Origin: Clostridiales bacterium
GTDB taxonomy: Bacteria > Bacillota > Clostridia > Christensenellales > Aristaeellaceae
Direction of reading: 5' to 3'
Length of the DNA stretch: 64,000 nt
Assembly (NCBI GenBank): GCA_015056325.1
Contig: SVGL01000001.1
Coordinates: 300,552-364,551 of the forward strand
In this document: positions 52,146 through 61,064 of the stretch, in pieces
How positions within the stretch are numbered: the first letter of the stretch is position 1
Layout of the letters: each line of letters begins with the position of its first letter
Notes under the pieces: generated by a model
Database searches by the model: none
What the model saw: only the letters and a program-made list of their open reading frames with translations
What the model was told of the DNA's origin: nothing
Program-made: the position numbers and the translations under genes

Positions 52146-52904
52146 TCATGTGCAAATGAACAAACCGTATTCCTTGGGCAGAGAGAGCACACCATCCTTC
52201 AAATGGGCGGAGAAGACTGCAAGCAGTTCATCATCCGGGAGGTCTGCCAGCACAGTCATACCCTGCATGGAACGCAGATAGGTGATCAGATCCGGCAGAT
52301 GGGTGACGTCCAGCGCATCCTCCCGGCGTATGAGGTGTATCTCGCTGAAGTGCTTTTCAAGTTGTGCCGTTCCATTCTGCAGTGTAAAGCGATGATTGGC
52401 CGAGCAAGGGAGCTTCAGCATCTCCAAGACCGCCTCCACAGCGCCATGCTCACCGAAGGTTGCGGCAAAAAAACGGCCATTGGGCTTCAGCACACGGCGG
52501 ATTTCGCTGAGCGCCCGATCAATATCCGGTACGTGGTAGAGCATCATGTTGGCAATCACCACATCAAAGGCAGCTGCGGAATAAGGTACCGTCATAGCAT
52601 CACAGACGGCATAATCCGCGCAGAGATGGGCTGTGTTCTGTCGGGCAGTTTCCAGCATACCGGCTGACAGATCCGTCAGTGTGACATGGCAGCCGTCAGG
52701 CAGCGTCATGCCCTGCCACATGCTTCCGGTACCGCAGCCCAGCTCCAACACCTGCTCCCCGGGTTGGAGGTCATAATGGCTGACGACCCACTCGCCAAAG
52801 GGCAGCTTGTTGCGGCTGTATTTCTCGTGGATACTGATGCGTGTTTCCAGCCGCGAGCTGGTAGCGTACTGGTTACTCACAACGGCTTTGTCTTCAATGG
52901 ACAT
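52146..52904 (-). CDS. Class I SAM-dependent methyltransferase
   Basis: 252 residues. Motif I is VLELGCGTGSMW, followed by LTDLSAGMLETAR (acidic loop), and DVVIANMMLYHVPD at motif IV, a UbiE/methyltransf_11 pattern. The substrate is unknown. It lies 51 bases after the radical SAM gene on the same strand, and upstream of the marR operon. A GAAAGGATGAG site precedes the ATG. Confidence 0.88.
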   Translation of the reverse strand: MSIEDKAVVSNQYATSSRLETRISIHEKYSRNKLPFGEWVVSHYDLQPGEQVLELGCGTGSMWQGMTLPDGCHVTLTDLSAGMLETARQNTAHLCADYAVCDAMTVPYSAAAFDVVIANMMLYHVPDIDRALSEIRRVLKPNGRFFAATFGEHGAVEAVLEMLKLPCSANHRFTLQNGTAQLEKHFSEIHLIRREDALDVTHLPDLITYLRSMQGMTVLADLPDDELLAVFSAHLKDGVLSLPKEYGLFICT

Positions 52905-52955
52905 CGATCACTCATCCTTTCATCAGCATGATCACACGTTGCACCAGTTTTGTCG

Positions 52956-53840
52956 TCAAAGAAAGCTCGTTTGCTGCGGCATACGGGCGAGCATCTCCCG
53001 GTTGACGTCAGCAAATTTCCAATAGACGCCGCGCTTTGCACATTCATCACAGAAGGCAGCGTAGAGCCGCTCCGCATTATGTGAGGTCAGCTCATAGGCG
53101 TTGCCGTACTCGTGCAGATACCTCTCCCGCACGCCGGGAAAATCCCGTTCCAGAGCGTCGAAGTAATACTCTCGGTTGCCTGTGCGCAGCGTCATGCCGA
53201 AGAAGCATACCACGAAGCGTCCGCCAGCATCTGCGGTCATGCGCACAATGCGTCGGATATTATCTTCAGTATCCGTGATGTGCGGTAATAACGGATTGAG
53301 CCAGGTGCCGGTATACACGCCGTGCTGAGCGAGCGTGCGCATGGCTGCAAAGCGTTCCGAAGATACAGATACCTGCGGCTCAATCTTCCGGCAGAGTTCA
53401 TCATCCGCGCAGGTGATGGTCAGCCGGGCACAGACAGGGGCATGACGGCTGATCTCAGCCAGGAGATCAGCATCCCTTGCACACAGGGCGGATTTTGTGG
53501 TAAATGCTGCACCGAACTGGTAGCGACGGATCAATGCCAGCGCACCGCGGGTGAGGCACAATTTCTTTTCCAACGGATTATATGGGTCGCTCATACTGCC
53601 CATGGTGATCACGCCTGTTGAGCGTTTGCTGCGCAGTTCGTGTGCCAACAGTTCAAGAGCATTTTCCTTGGGGCGTACGGTATCAAAGTGGTCAATCTGA
53701 TAGCAGGCAGAACGAGAATCGCAGTAAATGCAGCCATGGGAGCAGCCGCGGTAAATATTCATGTTCCAGTCGGCGTAGAAGAAATCGTCGATACTTCCAC
53801 GAACCGCCGTCAGCAGATGCTTTGCCCTGAGCGTCTCCAT
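52956..53840 (-). CDS. Radical SAM protein, SPL family-like (Rv2578c type)
   Basis: 294 residues. The Fe-S motif is CSHGCIYC (CxxxCxxC) near residue 33, within NIYRGCSHGCIYCDSR. The segment VITMGSMSDPYNPLE follows, and WLNPLLPHITDTEDNI is in the C-terminal half, as in SPL-like radical SAM proteins. DNA photoproduct repair is known only for true SplB, which has a distinctive Cys this protein seems not to share, so its reaction is unassigned. Promoter: minus TTGACA (53883-53888), 17 bases, TACAAT (53860-53865). Confidence 0.85.
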   Translation of the reverse strand: METLRAKHLLTAVRGSIDDFFYADWNMNIYRGCSHGCIYCDSRSACYQIDHFDTVRPKENALELLAHELRSKRSTGVITMGSMSDPYNPLEKKLCLTRGALALIRRYQFGAAFTTKSALCARDADLLAEISRHAPVCARLTITCADDELCRKIEPQVSVSSERFAAMRTLAQHGVYTGTWLNPLLPHITDTEDNIRRIVRMTADAGGRFVVCFFGMTLRTGNREYYFDALERDFPGVRERYLHEYGNAYELTSHNAERLYAAFCDECAKRGVYWKFADVNREMLARMPQQTSFL

Positions 53841-53859
53841 ATAATCACCTCATGGGTAT

Positions 53860-53941
53860 ATTGTAACGTGATACCGTCGTCATGTCAATGCGAATACGAA
53901 AAAATGTTCGCTTGATGTTGCGGATGGAATTGGCGTATAAT
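53860..53941. promoter_or_regulatory. Divergent promoters of the radical SAM gene and murC
   Basis: Minus: TTGACA (53883-53888), 17-base spacer, TACAAT (53860-53865). Plus: TTGATG (53912-53917), 18-base spacer, TATAAT (53936-53941). Confidence 0.78.
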
Positions 53942-53988
53942 AGGGGAGAAATGAGGACGATGTCCCACCAGCAACAGGAGTGTTTATC

Positions 53989-55389
53989 ATGAAGATTGCA
54001 CATATCCGCGATTATGTTGGCAAGCGAATCCATATGATCGGTGTCGGCGGCAGCAGCATGTCTGGTTTGGCGCAGATGCTGATTTCGAAGGGCTATCAGG
54101 TTTCTGGCTCTGACCGCACGGAGGGCTATCTCATCGGCGATGTTCGCGCAGCGGGCGCGAAGGTGTACATCGGCCATGCGGCAGAGCAGGTGCATGGCGC
54201 TGACCTTGTGGTTTACACTGGTGCTGCTGCCAGTGACAATCCCGAGCGTGTCGAGGCGGAGCGCCTGGGCATTCCTTCCATTGAACGCAGTGTGCTACTG
54301 GGTCAGCTGATGGAAGGCTATCCCCAGGCGATCGGCATCTGCGGCGCCCATGGTAAGACCAGTACCACGTCGATGCTTTCACAGATGCTGGTGGAATGCG
54401 GTCTGGATCCTTCCGTGCACATCGGCGGCAAGCTGGATGCCATCGGCGGCTCGACTCGCATCGGGGCGGGGGAAACCTTCCTGGCGGAGGCCTGCGAGTT
54501 CCGCCGCTCCTTCCTGGAGATGAAGCCCACCATTGCCGTGGTGCTTAACATCGACGCTGACCATCTGGATTGCTACAAGGATATTGACGAGATTGAGGCG
54601 ACCTTTGGCCAATTCATGCATCTGCTGCCGGAAGACGGCGTCTGCATCGGTAAGGGCAATGACGAACGTGTTCTGCGTCAGATGAAGAAGCTTTCCTGCC
54701 GCATCCTGACTTTCGGCATGACGGCGGACTGCGACTTCCACCCCGAGAATCTCGTGGAAGATGACCGCGGCTACGCGTCCTACGACCTTATCGGCGAAGG
54801 AAATCAGCTGGCTCATGTGAAGATGGCTGTCCCTGGTGATTTCAACGTTGAAAACGGCTTGGCCGCCCTGACCTGTGCCTATGTGCTGGGTGCTGATATG
54901 CAGAGGGCTGCTGACAGTCTTGGACGCTTCATCGGTGCGCACCGCCGTTTTGAATTGACAGATGTTATCGACGGTGCGGAGATCTTCCATGATTACGGGC
55001 ATAACCCAGCCGAAATGCGCAATGCTGTTTCCGTGGCGCGCAAGCGCTGCAAGGGTACGCTCTATGCGGTCATGCAGCCGCACACCTTCAGCCGTGTACG
55101 CACGCTGTTCAATGACTATCTCACCTGTACCGAGCAGGCCGACGTAACCGTTGTTATGGATATCTGCGCTGCTCGCGAGAAGGATCCCGGCGATCTGAAC
55201 AGCGGCATGCTGGTGGAGGGGATGAAAGCCAACGGCATCAATGCCGTATGGACGCCGTCTTTTGACGATACGGAGGCATATTTGCGTGCCCATCTTAAGC
55301 CTGGCGATCTTGCTATCACCATGGGTTGCGGCGATGTAAATATGCTCAATGAGCAGATCCATCAGCATGAGCTGGCCCGCAAAAAGTAA
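53989..55389 (+). CDS. murC: UDP-N-acetylmuramate-L-alanine ligase
   Basis: 466 residues; ATG at 53989 is favoured since CAGGAG lies 8 bases upstream and overlaps the GTG at 53980. N-terminal HMIGVGGSSMSGLAQML binds the UDP part, GAHGKTSTTSM is the ATP loop, LAEACEFRRSFLEMKP is in the central domain, and IFHDYGHNPAEM is in the C-terminal domain (DYxHxPxE). MurC attaches the first amino acid of the peptidoglycan stem peptide. It is followed by a terminator, then YkvI-like and alr genes. Confidence 0.95.
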   Translation: MKIAHIRDYVGKRIHMIGVGGSSMSGLAQMLISKGYQVSGSDRTEGYLIGDVRAAGAKVYIGHAAEQVHGADLVVYTGAAASDNPERVEAERLGIPSIERSVLLGQLMEGYPQAIGICGAHGKTSTTSMLSQMLVECGLDPSVHIGGKLDAIGGSTRIGAGETFLAEACEFRRSFLEMKPTIAVVLNIDADHLDCYKDIDEIEATFGQFMHLLPEDGVCIGKGNDERVLRQMKKLSCRILTFGMTADCDFHPENLVEDDRGYASYDLIGEGNQLAHVKMAVPGDFNVENGLAALTCAYVLGADMQRAADSLGRFIGAHRRFELTDVIDGAEIFHDYGHNPAEMRNAVSVARKRCKGTLYAVMQPHTFSRVRTLFNDYLTCTEQADVTVVMDICAAREKDPGDLNSGMLVEGMKANGINAVWTPSFDDTEAYLRAHLKPGDLAITMGCGDVNMLNEQIHQHELARKK

Positions 55390-55398
55390 ATTCATTGG

Positions 55399-55428
55399 AC
55401 GCAGCAGGACATTCTGCTGCGTTTTTTC
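55399..55428 (+). terminator. Terminator after murC
   Basis: ACGCAGCAG / CTGCTGCGT stem with a 6-base loop, followed by TTTTTTCC. Confidence 0.92.
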
Positions 55429-55464
55429 CGTCCCGTAGCATATCATCATCTGAGGTGATGTGCA

Positions 55465-56382
55465 ATGATGTGGGAACTTGTCGGAGCTGTTGTCGGAGCT
55501 GGATTGGCTTCTGGACGGGAAATTGCTGCTTTCTTTTCCCGATTCGGGTATGCTGGTTATGCAGGAATTGCGGCTGCCGGAGTTGTTCTTTACTTGCTGG
55601 GGACGATGCGGTATCCGCTCATATTCAGATATGCGTGGATGGAAAAGCTGTGGAAGATACTGCTGTCGGCATTGCTTGTTGCAACGGGAGGAGCGATGCT
55701 TTCAGGCGGCGGAGAGGTGTTCGCGTTAACGCTGCCAGTGCGTGGCGCATATTGGCTTGGTTTGTTGGTGACATTATTGTTTTCATGGCTGTTGGCGGTC
55801 AAAATTCCAGACGGGCTGAGCCATATCAGCCAAGCGATGATGATTGTTCTGCTTGTGATGATTGGACTTTCGCTGTTCACTGATCCACAAAGAGGGATAT
55901 ACATCGATACAGGAAGTGTGCCTGCGTGTTTGCTGAGCGGAATCAAGTATGGTGGATTCAACGCTGCATTACAGGCCTCAGTGCTGGCCCGCAGCAATAT
56001 GTCTTCTCCCTGTCAAAGGCGAAGTGTTATGCGGGCCTGCATTGTGATCACTATTGTGTTGTGTCTGGGGAATGCTGTACTGCTCAGACAATCGGTAATC
56101 CTCAGAGAATCACTTCCTTTTCTGAAGGTGGCTTCTGCATACGGCAGCTGGGGATATTGCCTGTTTGCCGCTGCGCTGTATCTGGCGATTCTGTCAACGC
56201 TTGTTGCATGCGTAAAGGGCGTGAAATGCAGCGCCTTGTCTATAGGTGGGATATTAATTGTTTCTTTTCTCGGCTTCACCGGTGTGGTGGAATGGGTGTA
56301 TCCATTGTTGGGTGGAAGCTGTTTCGTCCTATTGTTATATGCAAAATTTTCGAAAAGTTTGGCAGGCCCTTTTCATTCATGA
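55465..56382 (+). CDS. YkvI family membrane protein
   Basis: 305 residues, very hydrophobic with about nine to ten membrane segments. The N-terminus ELVGAVVGAGLASGREIAAFF matches the YkvI pattern (VGAGFASGqEi). A mid-protein block FNAALQASVLARSN is also conserved in the family. These are APC-superfamily-like transporters of unknown substrate. A TGAGGTG site precedes the ATG. It is between murC and alr but has no demonstrated role in cell wall synthesis. Confidence 0.82.
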   Translation: MMWELVGAVVGAGLASGREIAAFFSRFGYAGYAGIAAAGVVLYLLGTMRYPLIFRYAWMEKLWKILLSALLVATGGAMLSGGGEVFALTLPVRGAYWLGLLVTLLFSWLLAVKIPDGLSHISQAMMIVLLVMIGLSLFTDPQRGIYIDTGSVPACLLSGIKYGGFNAALQASVLARSNMSSPCQRRSVMRACIVITIVLCLGNAVLLRQSVILRESLPFLKVASAYGSWGYCLFAAALYLAILSTLVACVKGVKCSALSIGGILIVSFLGFTGVVEWVYPLLGGSCFVLLLYAKFSKSLAGPFHS

Positions 56383-56392
56383 TTGGATGTGC

Positions 56393-56421
56393 TATAATAG
56401 CGATACGGCTGGCAGCGCCAG
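56393..56421 (+). promoter_or_regulatory. Promoter region and leader hairpin of alr
   Basis: TATAAT (56393-56398) with a poor -35 (TTTTCA, 17 bases upstream), then a GCTGGC/GCCAGC hairpin in the leader. Confidence 0.55.
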
Positions 56422-56458
56422 CTGCTCTTAATGTATCTGTATAAAGAAGGTGAGCTGC

Positions 56459-57577
56459 GTGATCACGCAGTATCCTGTTCGCACGATTGATTTGGCAATC
56501 CTCCGAGAGAACGTTAGGCTGATCCGGGAGAATTTGCCGCAGACAGCCCTGCTGATGGCAGTTGTTAAAGCGGACGCTTATGGTCACGGCATCGTTCCTG
56601 TAGCGAAGAATGCGCTATTCGCCGGTGCCTCCTGGCTGGCCGTTGCGCGAACGGATGAGGGCATCATTCTGCGTGATGCGGGTATCCACGCGCCTATTCT
56701 GGTGCTGGGTGCGGCATCGGGGCAGGAGATCGGAGATGGCGTTAAATTCGATCTGACGCTGACAGTGACTGATCCGCGGATGATTTATGCTGTTCAAAGG
56801 CATGCTTCGGCCCAGGGAAAGCGCGGGGACATCCATATCAAATTGGATACCGGCATGGGACGAATCGGCGTGAGAACCGCGGAAGAGGTACAGGAGTTGA
56901 TCTCAGCAGCAGCGGCATGTCCGAATGTCGAGTTGACTGGCGTGTTCACGCATTTTGCTGACGCTGACGGCGATGCCGACGACTATACCATCACGCAGCT
57001 TGAGCGTTTCCGCCGTTTATCAGCCCTGCTGCCACAGTCGATTATACGCCATTGTGCTAATTCGGCGGCGATACACCGGCATCCTGATTCTGTTTTTGAC
57101 ATGGTTCGCCTTGGGATCAGCATGTATGGGTATCCGCCCGTAGATACATGTCTCCCGATTCGACCGGTCATGGATTGGCGTACGGCGGTTACCTATGTCA
57201 AAACCCTTCTGCCAGGGGAGAAGGTCAGCTACGGCTGCACCTTTACTGCGGATTGCGAGATGAAAATCGCGACGGTTGCCTGTGGGTATGGCGATGGATA
57301 TCATCGCTGTGCCTCGGGTAAAGCGGAGGTTATCATTCACGGCGTCCGCTGCAGGGTGATTGGCCGCATTTGTATGGATCAAATGATGGTTGATGTGACA
57401 GAAGTTGAGGATGTCGCTCCCGGAGATGAAGTAATTCTGATTGGCGCTGACGGGAATGAGACAATTACGGCGGATGAACTCGGCAGCTGGAGCAACACCA
57501 TCAGCTATGAAGTACTTCTGGCCGCTACCGAACGAGTTCATCGAAGGTGGATTCATGACTGCGATGACAAAGCGTGA
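56459..57577 (+). CDS. alr: Alanine racemase
   Basis: 372 residues, GTG at 56459 with AAGGTGAG upstream; an earlier GTG at 56450 overlaps that site. PLP is bound at Lys37 of AVVKADAYGHG. The catalytic Tyr is in KVSYGCTFTAD, and GRICMDQMMVDVT is the family block. It supplies D-alanine for peptidoglycan. The stop lies 23 bases inside the next gene, so translation is coupled. Confidence 0.95.
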   Translation: MITQYPVRTIDLAILRENVRLIRENLPQTALLMAVVKADAYGHGIVPVAKNALFAGASWLAVARTDEGIILRDAGIHAPILVLGAASGQEIGDGVKFDLTLTVTDPRMIYAVQRHASAQGKRGDIHIKLDTGMGRIGVRTAEEVQELISAAAACPNVELTGVFTHFADADGDADDYTITQLERFRRLSALLPQSIIRHCANSAAIHRHPDSVFDMVRLGISMYGYPPVDTCLPIRPVMDWRTAVTYVKTLLPGEKVSYGCTFTADCEMKIATVACGYGDGYHRCASGKAEVIIHGVRCRVIGRICMDQMMVDVTEVEDVAPGDEVILIGADGNETITADELGSWSNTISYEVLLAATERVHRRWIHDCDDKA

Positions 57578-58112
57578 CATGCGTGTGCTCCTGAGAAGCA
57601 GATACAAAGGAGACGAAGTGCGGCGCCAACAGAGCAATAAGATCTGCTGCCATATTTTGGACTCTCAGGTATACTTGCAGGCAGGGGTGATTGCAGGCTA
57701 TGTACCTATGAAGCACGAGGCAGATATTATGCCCGTGCTGAAGCATGCACTTCGTACTGGCAAGGCGCTTGTACTGCCGCGATGCGACCGGCCGCCGGCG
57801 ATGACGTTCAGAAGAATTACATCCCTGGAAGAGCTTGTTTCCGGCGCATATGGCATCTCTGAACCGTCTTCTGATGCGGAGATCATCCCTCTCGCAGATG
57901 TTGATCTGGTCCTGGTGCCTCTGGAAGGGATCGATCATCAGGGATACCGGCTGGGCAAGGGCGGCGGATACTATGATTGTGCGTTGGCTGGCGGCCAATA
58001 TACGACGATGGGCTGTGCGCTTGACTGGCAGGTGATCGAAAGGGTTCCACGGGATCCGTGGGACGAGCCTTTGAAAATGTGTGCCACGCCCGATGGGATT
58101 AATCTGTTTTGA
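57555..58112 (+). CDS. 5-formyltetrahydrofolate cyclo-ligase
   Basis: 185 residues from ATG at 57555, with AAGGTGG four bases upstream; an in-frame ATG lies at 57564. A basic N-terminal helix (TKRDMRVLLRSRY) and the ATP/substrate loop RLGKGGGYYD are diagnostic, along with VLVPLEGIDHQGYR. It converts 5-formyl-THF to methenyl-THF, salvaging folate. Overlaps the end of alr and precedes a hypothetical membrane protein gene. Confidence 0.93.
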   Translation: MTAMTKRDMRVLLRSRYKGDEVRRQQSNKICCHILDSQVYLQAGVIAGYVPMKHEADIMPVLKHALRTGKALVLPRCDRPPAMTFRRITSLEELVSGAYGISEPSSDAEIIPLADVDLVLVPLEGIDHQGYRLGKGGGYYDCALAGGQYTTMGCALDWQVIERVPRDPWDEPLKMCATPDGINLF

Positions 58113-58152
58113 TATAGTGAAATACGGGTCAATCAGAAAGGAACGAGCAAAG

Positions 58153-58956
58153 ATGACTGTCAAGAAGAATAAGCAGAAGATTGAAAAAGTCAGCAAGCCT
58201 TATCTCCGTGGTGATATGTATGACCGCACAACCATACCCGGTGCGATCAAGTTTTTCTTCGGCATGTTAGGCATGGCAGTTGCATTTGTGATCTTCTGTG
58301 TGATGCTGAATATTGATCATATCTGGCTTCGGGTAATCGTCAACCTGGCCATTGTGATGGCTTTTTACCTTTTCTATGCCCAGTTTGGCATGAATGCCGG
58401 CGCTGATGCTGTCAATCAGGGTGAAATCATGTATGCCCGTCAGGAAAAGGGCCGCCCTGTGGCTGATTGGGAGAAGAAGCTCTGTTATCATCCTTTCAAG
58501 GGCTTCCTGTCTGCACTGATTGGTTCTCTGCCGGTGGTTCTTTGTTCGTTGATTCTGGCGTTCATCGCAAAGCGACAGATGACCAGCCTGGGAGCGCTGC
58601 CAGCCTGGGTGACCAGCTTTGAGGGCCGCGAGGAAATCGGCGGTGCGTTGACTTATTATCATGTGGTCGATGGCATGAGTCTGGAAACGATCATGCGTCT
58701 GATCATCCGTATGACTGTTATGCCTTTTGTCAATATCGTTGGTGCTGAGAACATGGATGCCATGCTTACGCTGGAGCGCGTCAGTCCTGTGCTGAATCTG
58801 CTGCCCGCCGTGATTTACGGCATCGGCTATATGCGCGGCGTCGCAGTGCGTACCACTGTACATACCGACATTGCACTGGGCAAGAAGAAGGCCAAGCGCA
58901 AGCAGGCAAAGGAACGTCGTGCCCGCGTTCAGCGCACACCCAATCAGCTGAACTGA
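58153..58956 (+). CDS. Hypothetical membrane protein, 267 residues
   Basis: ATG at 58153 with AAAGGA ten bases upstream. About six hydrophobic segments are flanked by very basic ends (MTVKKNKQKIEK at the start and KKKAKRKQAKERRARVQR at the end), suggesting both termini face the cytoplasm. A conserved-looking ALPAWVTSFEGREEI loop is exposed. I do not recognise the family. It is located between 5-formyl-THF cyclo-ligase and rsmD (16 bases) in an operon. Confidence 0.7.
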   Translation: MTVKKNKQKIEKVSKPYLRGDMYDRTTIPGAIKFFFGMLGMAVAFVIFCVMLNIDHIWLRVIVNLAIVMAFYLFYAQFGMNAGADAVNQGEIMYARQEKGRPVADWEKKLCYHPFKGFLSALIGSLPVVLCSLILAFIAKRQMTSLGALPAWVTSFEGREEIGGALTYYHVVDGMSLETIMRLIIRMTVMPFVNIVGAENMDAMLTLERVSPVLNLLPAVIYGIGYMRGVAVRTTVHTDIALGKKKAKRKQAKERRARVQRTPNQLN

Positions 58957-58972
58957 TCAGAGGAGGTCGCCG

Positions 58973-59533
58973 ATGCGTATTATCGCCGGCCATGCCCGCG
59001 GACGCACTTTTGATGCGCCGAAGGGCATGGATACACGTCCTACCCTGGACCGGGTACGTGAGAATGTTTTCAACATCTTGCAGATGAAAGTACGCGGTGC
59101 TAAGGTGCTCGATCTGTTTTCCGGGTCAGGTGCGATGGCTTTTGAGGCGATCAGCCGCGGTGCTGAAGCTGCTGTCCTGGTTGACTGTGACCGACAGGCT
59201 CACGCTGTAGAAAAGCAAAATGCACAGAAGCTGCATATGGAGAGCCAATGCACGATTGTGCAGCAGGATTGGAAGATGGCCTTACAGCAACTGGCTGCAA
59301 GGGGAGAGAGATTCGGCGTCGTTTTTCTGGATCCGCCCTATGCAATGCATGATATGTCTCCTGTTATGGATGCGCTGAATAAGGTTATTAGTGATGATGC
59401 TGTCATTGTCCTGGAACATGAGGCAAAGACGTTCCCAAGTACGCCGGATGGTTTTGAACTGTATGATAGCCGTAAGTACGGCATTGCTGGAGTGAGTTTC
59501 TTCCGGAAATGGAGCTGCAAGGAGGCCGAGTGA
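58973..59533 (+). CDS. rsmD: 16S rRNA (guanine(966)-N(2))-methyltransferase RsmD
   Basis: 186 residues. It opens MRIIAGHARGRTF with RPTLDRVRENVFNIL, has motif I VLDLFSGSGAMAFEAI, and catalytic FLDPPYAMHD (DPPY). It methylates G966 of 16S rRNA in 30S subunits. GGAGG precedes the ATG. Its stop overlaps the coaD start (TGATG), the common rsmD-coaD pair. Confidence 0.95.
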   Translation: MRIIAGHARGRTFDAPKGMDTRPTLDRVRENVFNILQMKVRGAKVLDLFSGSGAMAFEAISRGAEAAVLVDCDRQAHAVEKQNAQKLHMESQCTIVQQDWKMALQQLAARGERFGVVFLDPPYAMHDMSPVMDALNKVISDDAVIVLEHEAKTFPSTPDGFELYDSRKYGIAGVSFFRKWSCKEAE

Positions 59534-60018
59534 TGTCCACAACCTGTGTCTATGCCGGAAGCTTTGATCCGGTCACCGTTGGTCATGAGGATATTATCCG
59601 AAGAGCGGCAAAGCTTTGCGATCGTCTTCTTGTGACGGTGATGTATAATCCGGCGAAATCCGGCTGCTTCTCTGTTAACGAGCGAATGGCCATGCTGAGC
59701 AAGGTAACAGCTGACATCCCCAATGTTGAAGTTGATGCCTGGAACGGACTGATGGTGGACTATGTTAAAAAGGTGGATGCAGACTTTGTGGTTCGTGGCA
59801 TCCGTGGCGTTGCGGATTTGGAGAGCGAGACAAACCTTGCAGAATTGAACCGGCGGTTGCTGCCTGGTTTGGAGACTGTGTTTCTGCTGACGAGACCTGA
59901 CCTGGCCTGCATCTCCTCCTCCGCAGTAAGGGAGGCGGCACTGTTTCAGGCTGATTTGTCGGGTTTCGTTCCACCTTGCATTCAGATGGATGTAAAAGAG
60001 CATTTTGAGAACCGGTAA
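59533..60018 (+). CDS. coaD: Pantetheine-phosphate adenylyltransferase
   Basis: 161 residues from ATG at 59533, with AAGGAGG upstream. N-terminal CVYAGSFDPVTVGHEDII holds the HxGH-like nucleotidyl motif (TVGH). The later block FVVRGIRGVADLESE binds the substrate, and the C-terminal part contains CISSSAVREAA (ISSTxVR). It makes dephospho-CoA from 4'-phosphopantetheine and ATP. Its start overlaps rsmD. Confidence 0.96.
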   Translation: MSTTCVYAGSFDPVTVGHEDIIRRAAKLCDRLLVTVMYNPAKSGCFSVNERMAMLSKVTADIPNVEVDAWNGLMVDYVKKVDADFVVRGIRGVADLESETNLAELNRRLLPGLETVFLLTRPDLACISSSAVREAALFQADLSGFVPPCIQMDVKEHFENR

Positions 60019-60032
60019 GGAGTGACCCTGTG

Positions 60033-60815
60033 ATGGAAAACAATATGAATCAGACTCAGCGCGACCCATTTGCTGCCCGCAAAGATGGCGACATGCGTCA
60101 GCTGATGACCTCGCTTCAGGAGCTGCAGGAGATTGTTAACGGCGCACAGATGATCTGGGGCACAGGCCGCTGCATGGTTGACAAGAAGGTTCTGTCGGAT
60201 CACATTGATCTTATCGCACGGCTCTTGCCAGATGCTGTTAAGCAGGCGTCTGCCATTGTGCGTGAGGAGCAAAATATTCGTGAAAACGCTAAGCGGGACG
60301 CTGCTGAGCAAACTGCTGCTGCCCGTGGTGCTGCACAGAAAACAATTGATGAAGCTGCTCGCGAGGCAGAGAAACTCCGCTCTGACAGCAAGAAGGCTGC
60401 CGAAGACGCTGCCCGTGCCAACGCCAATGCCTTGAATGCCGCGAATGCGATGAAGGCACAGGCGGAGAGCGATGCTGCGTCCATCCGGCAGAAGGGGCAG
60501 AATGCTGCGAATGCTCTCTATGCGCAGGCTCAGCAGGAAGCGAATGCACTGATTGCAAGAGCGCAGCAGGAAGCCCAGATGATCCGTGCTGAAGCAGAGA
60601 ACGCAGCCCGTGCAGCTGTTTCCGATGAGAATGTGTATCGTATGGCGGTCATGCAGGCTAACGAACTGCGCGAAGAAACCGAAAAGGAGATGTCAGCCAT
60701 GCGCCAGCATTACGTGGGCGCACTGTGCAACATGATGGGCGAGGTGGACGAGTATCTGCTTAGCCTTGTGTCCAGCATCCGCGCAGAACGTCAGGAGCTC
60801 ATTAACAAGCGCTGA
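60033..60815 (+). CDS. Coiled-coil protein downstream of coaD
   Basis: 260 residues. A GTG at 60030 is an alternative start, as AAGGAG is 7 and 10 bases away respectively. The middle (about 60-215) is a continuous Ala/Glu/Gln/Lys heptad coiled coil, following a short domain MRQLMTSLQELQEIVNGAQ (residues about 21-60) that resembles the conserved start of proteins found after coaD in Clostridia. No catalytic motif is seen. It is probably a structural or division-associated protein, comparable in layout to DivIVA-type or YlmH-region coiled coils. Confidence 0.72.
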   Translation: MENNMNQTQRDPFAARKDGDMRQLMTSLQELQEIVNGAQMIWGTGRCMVDKKVLSDHIDLIARLLPDAVKQASAIVREEQNIRENAKRDAAEQTAAARGAAQKTIDEAAREAEKLRSDSKKAAEDAARANANALNAANAMKAQAESDAASIRQKGQNAANALYAQAQQEANALIARAQQEAQMIRAEAENAARAAVSDENVYRMAVMQANELREETEKEMSAMRQHYVGALCNMMGEVDEYLLSLVSSIRAERQELINKR

Positions 60816-60861
60816 ACGCTGCTCAAAGATAATTCATCATCATTTCATGTACATTTCATAG

Positions 60862-60962
60862 ATGGAGGATATACTCTGACTGCAGTTGAGGGGAGCGCCA
60901 CCACCTGTAAGCTGCAAATCATGCTGGTGCATCATTGCATCAGCGAACTCCCTATCCTCCAT
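60862..60962 (+). ncRNA. Candidate structured RNA, three-helix
   Basis: A perfect 10-bp closing stem ATGGAGGATA (60862-60871) / TATCCTCCAT (60953-60962) encloses two helices: P2 TGCAGTT/AAGCTGCA (60881-60887 with 60910-60916) and P3 GCTGGTGCA/TGCATCAGC (60923-60931 with 60936-60944, one G-T) with a TCAT loop. A terminator follows after 6 bases. I matched it to no known riboswitch or 6S/SRP RNA. It could be a leader of the HlyD-type gene at 61065 or a free RNA. Confidence 0.6.
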
Positions 60963-60968
60963 ACAAGC

Positions 60969-60998
60969 AAAGGCCGCTGTGTTCACATGGCGGCCTTT
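60969..60998 (+). terminator. Terminator after the candidate RNA
   Basis: AAAGGCCGC (60969-60977) pairs with GCGGCCTTT (60990-60998) across 12 bases. The U-run is short (TTTGTG). Confidence 0.72.
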
Positions 60999-61064
60999 GT
61001 GATGCATTGAAAGTCATTTTGCGGGACATGCTGGCAGGGAACACATATCAAGGCGGGATTTGTT

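Noticed and set aside
60862..60962. THF, 6S or SRP RNA identity for the structured element
   Set aside because: The GGAGAGUA and CGGUGAAUCAUUGC elements of THF riboswitches and the SRP GGUCAGGxCCGGAAGGAAGC core are absent. No 6S-like long bubbled helix is seen.
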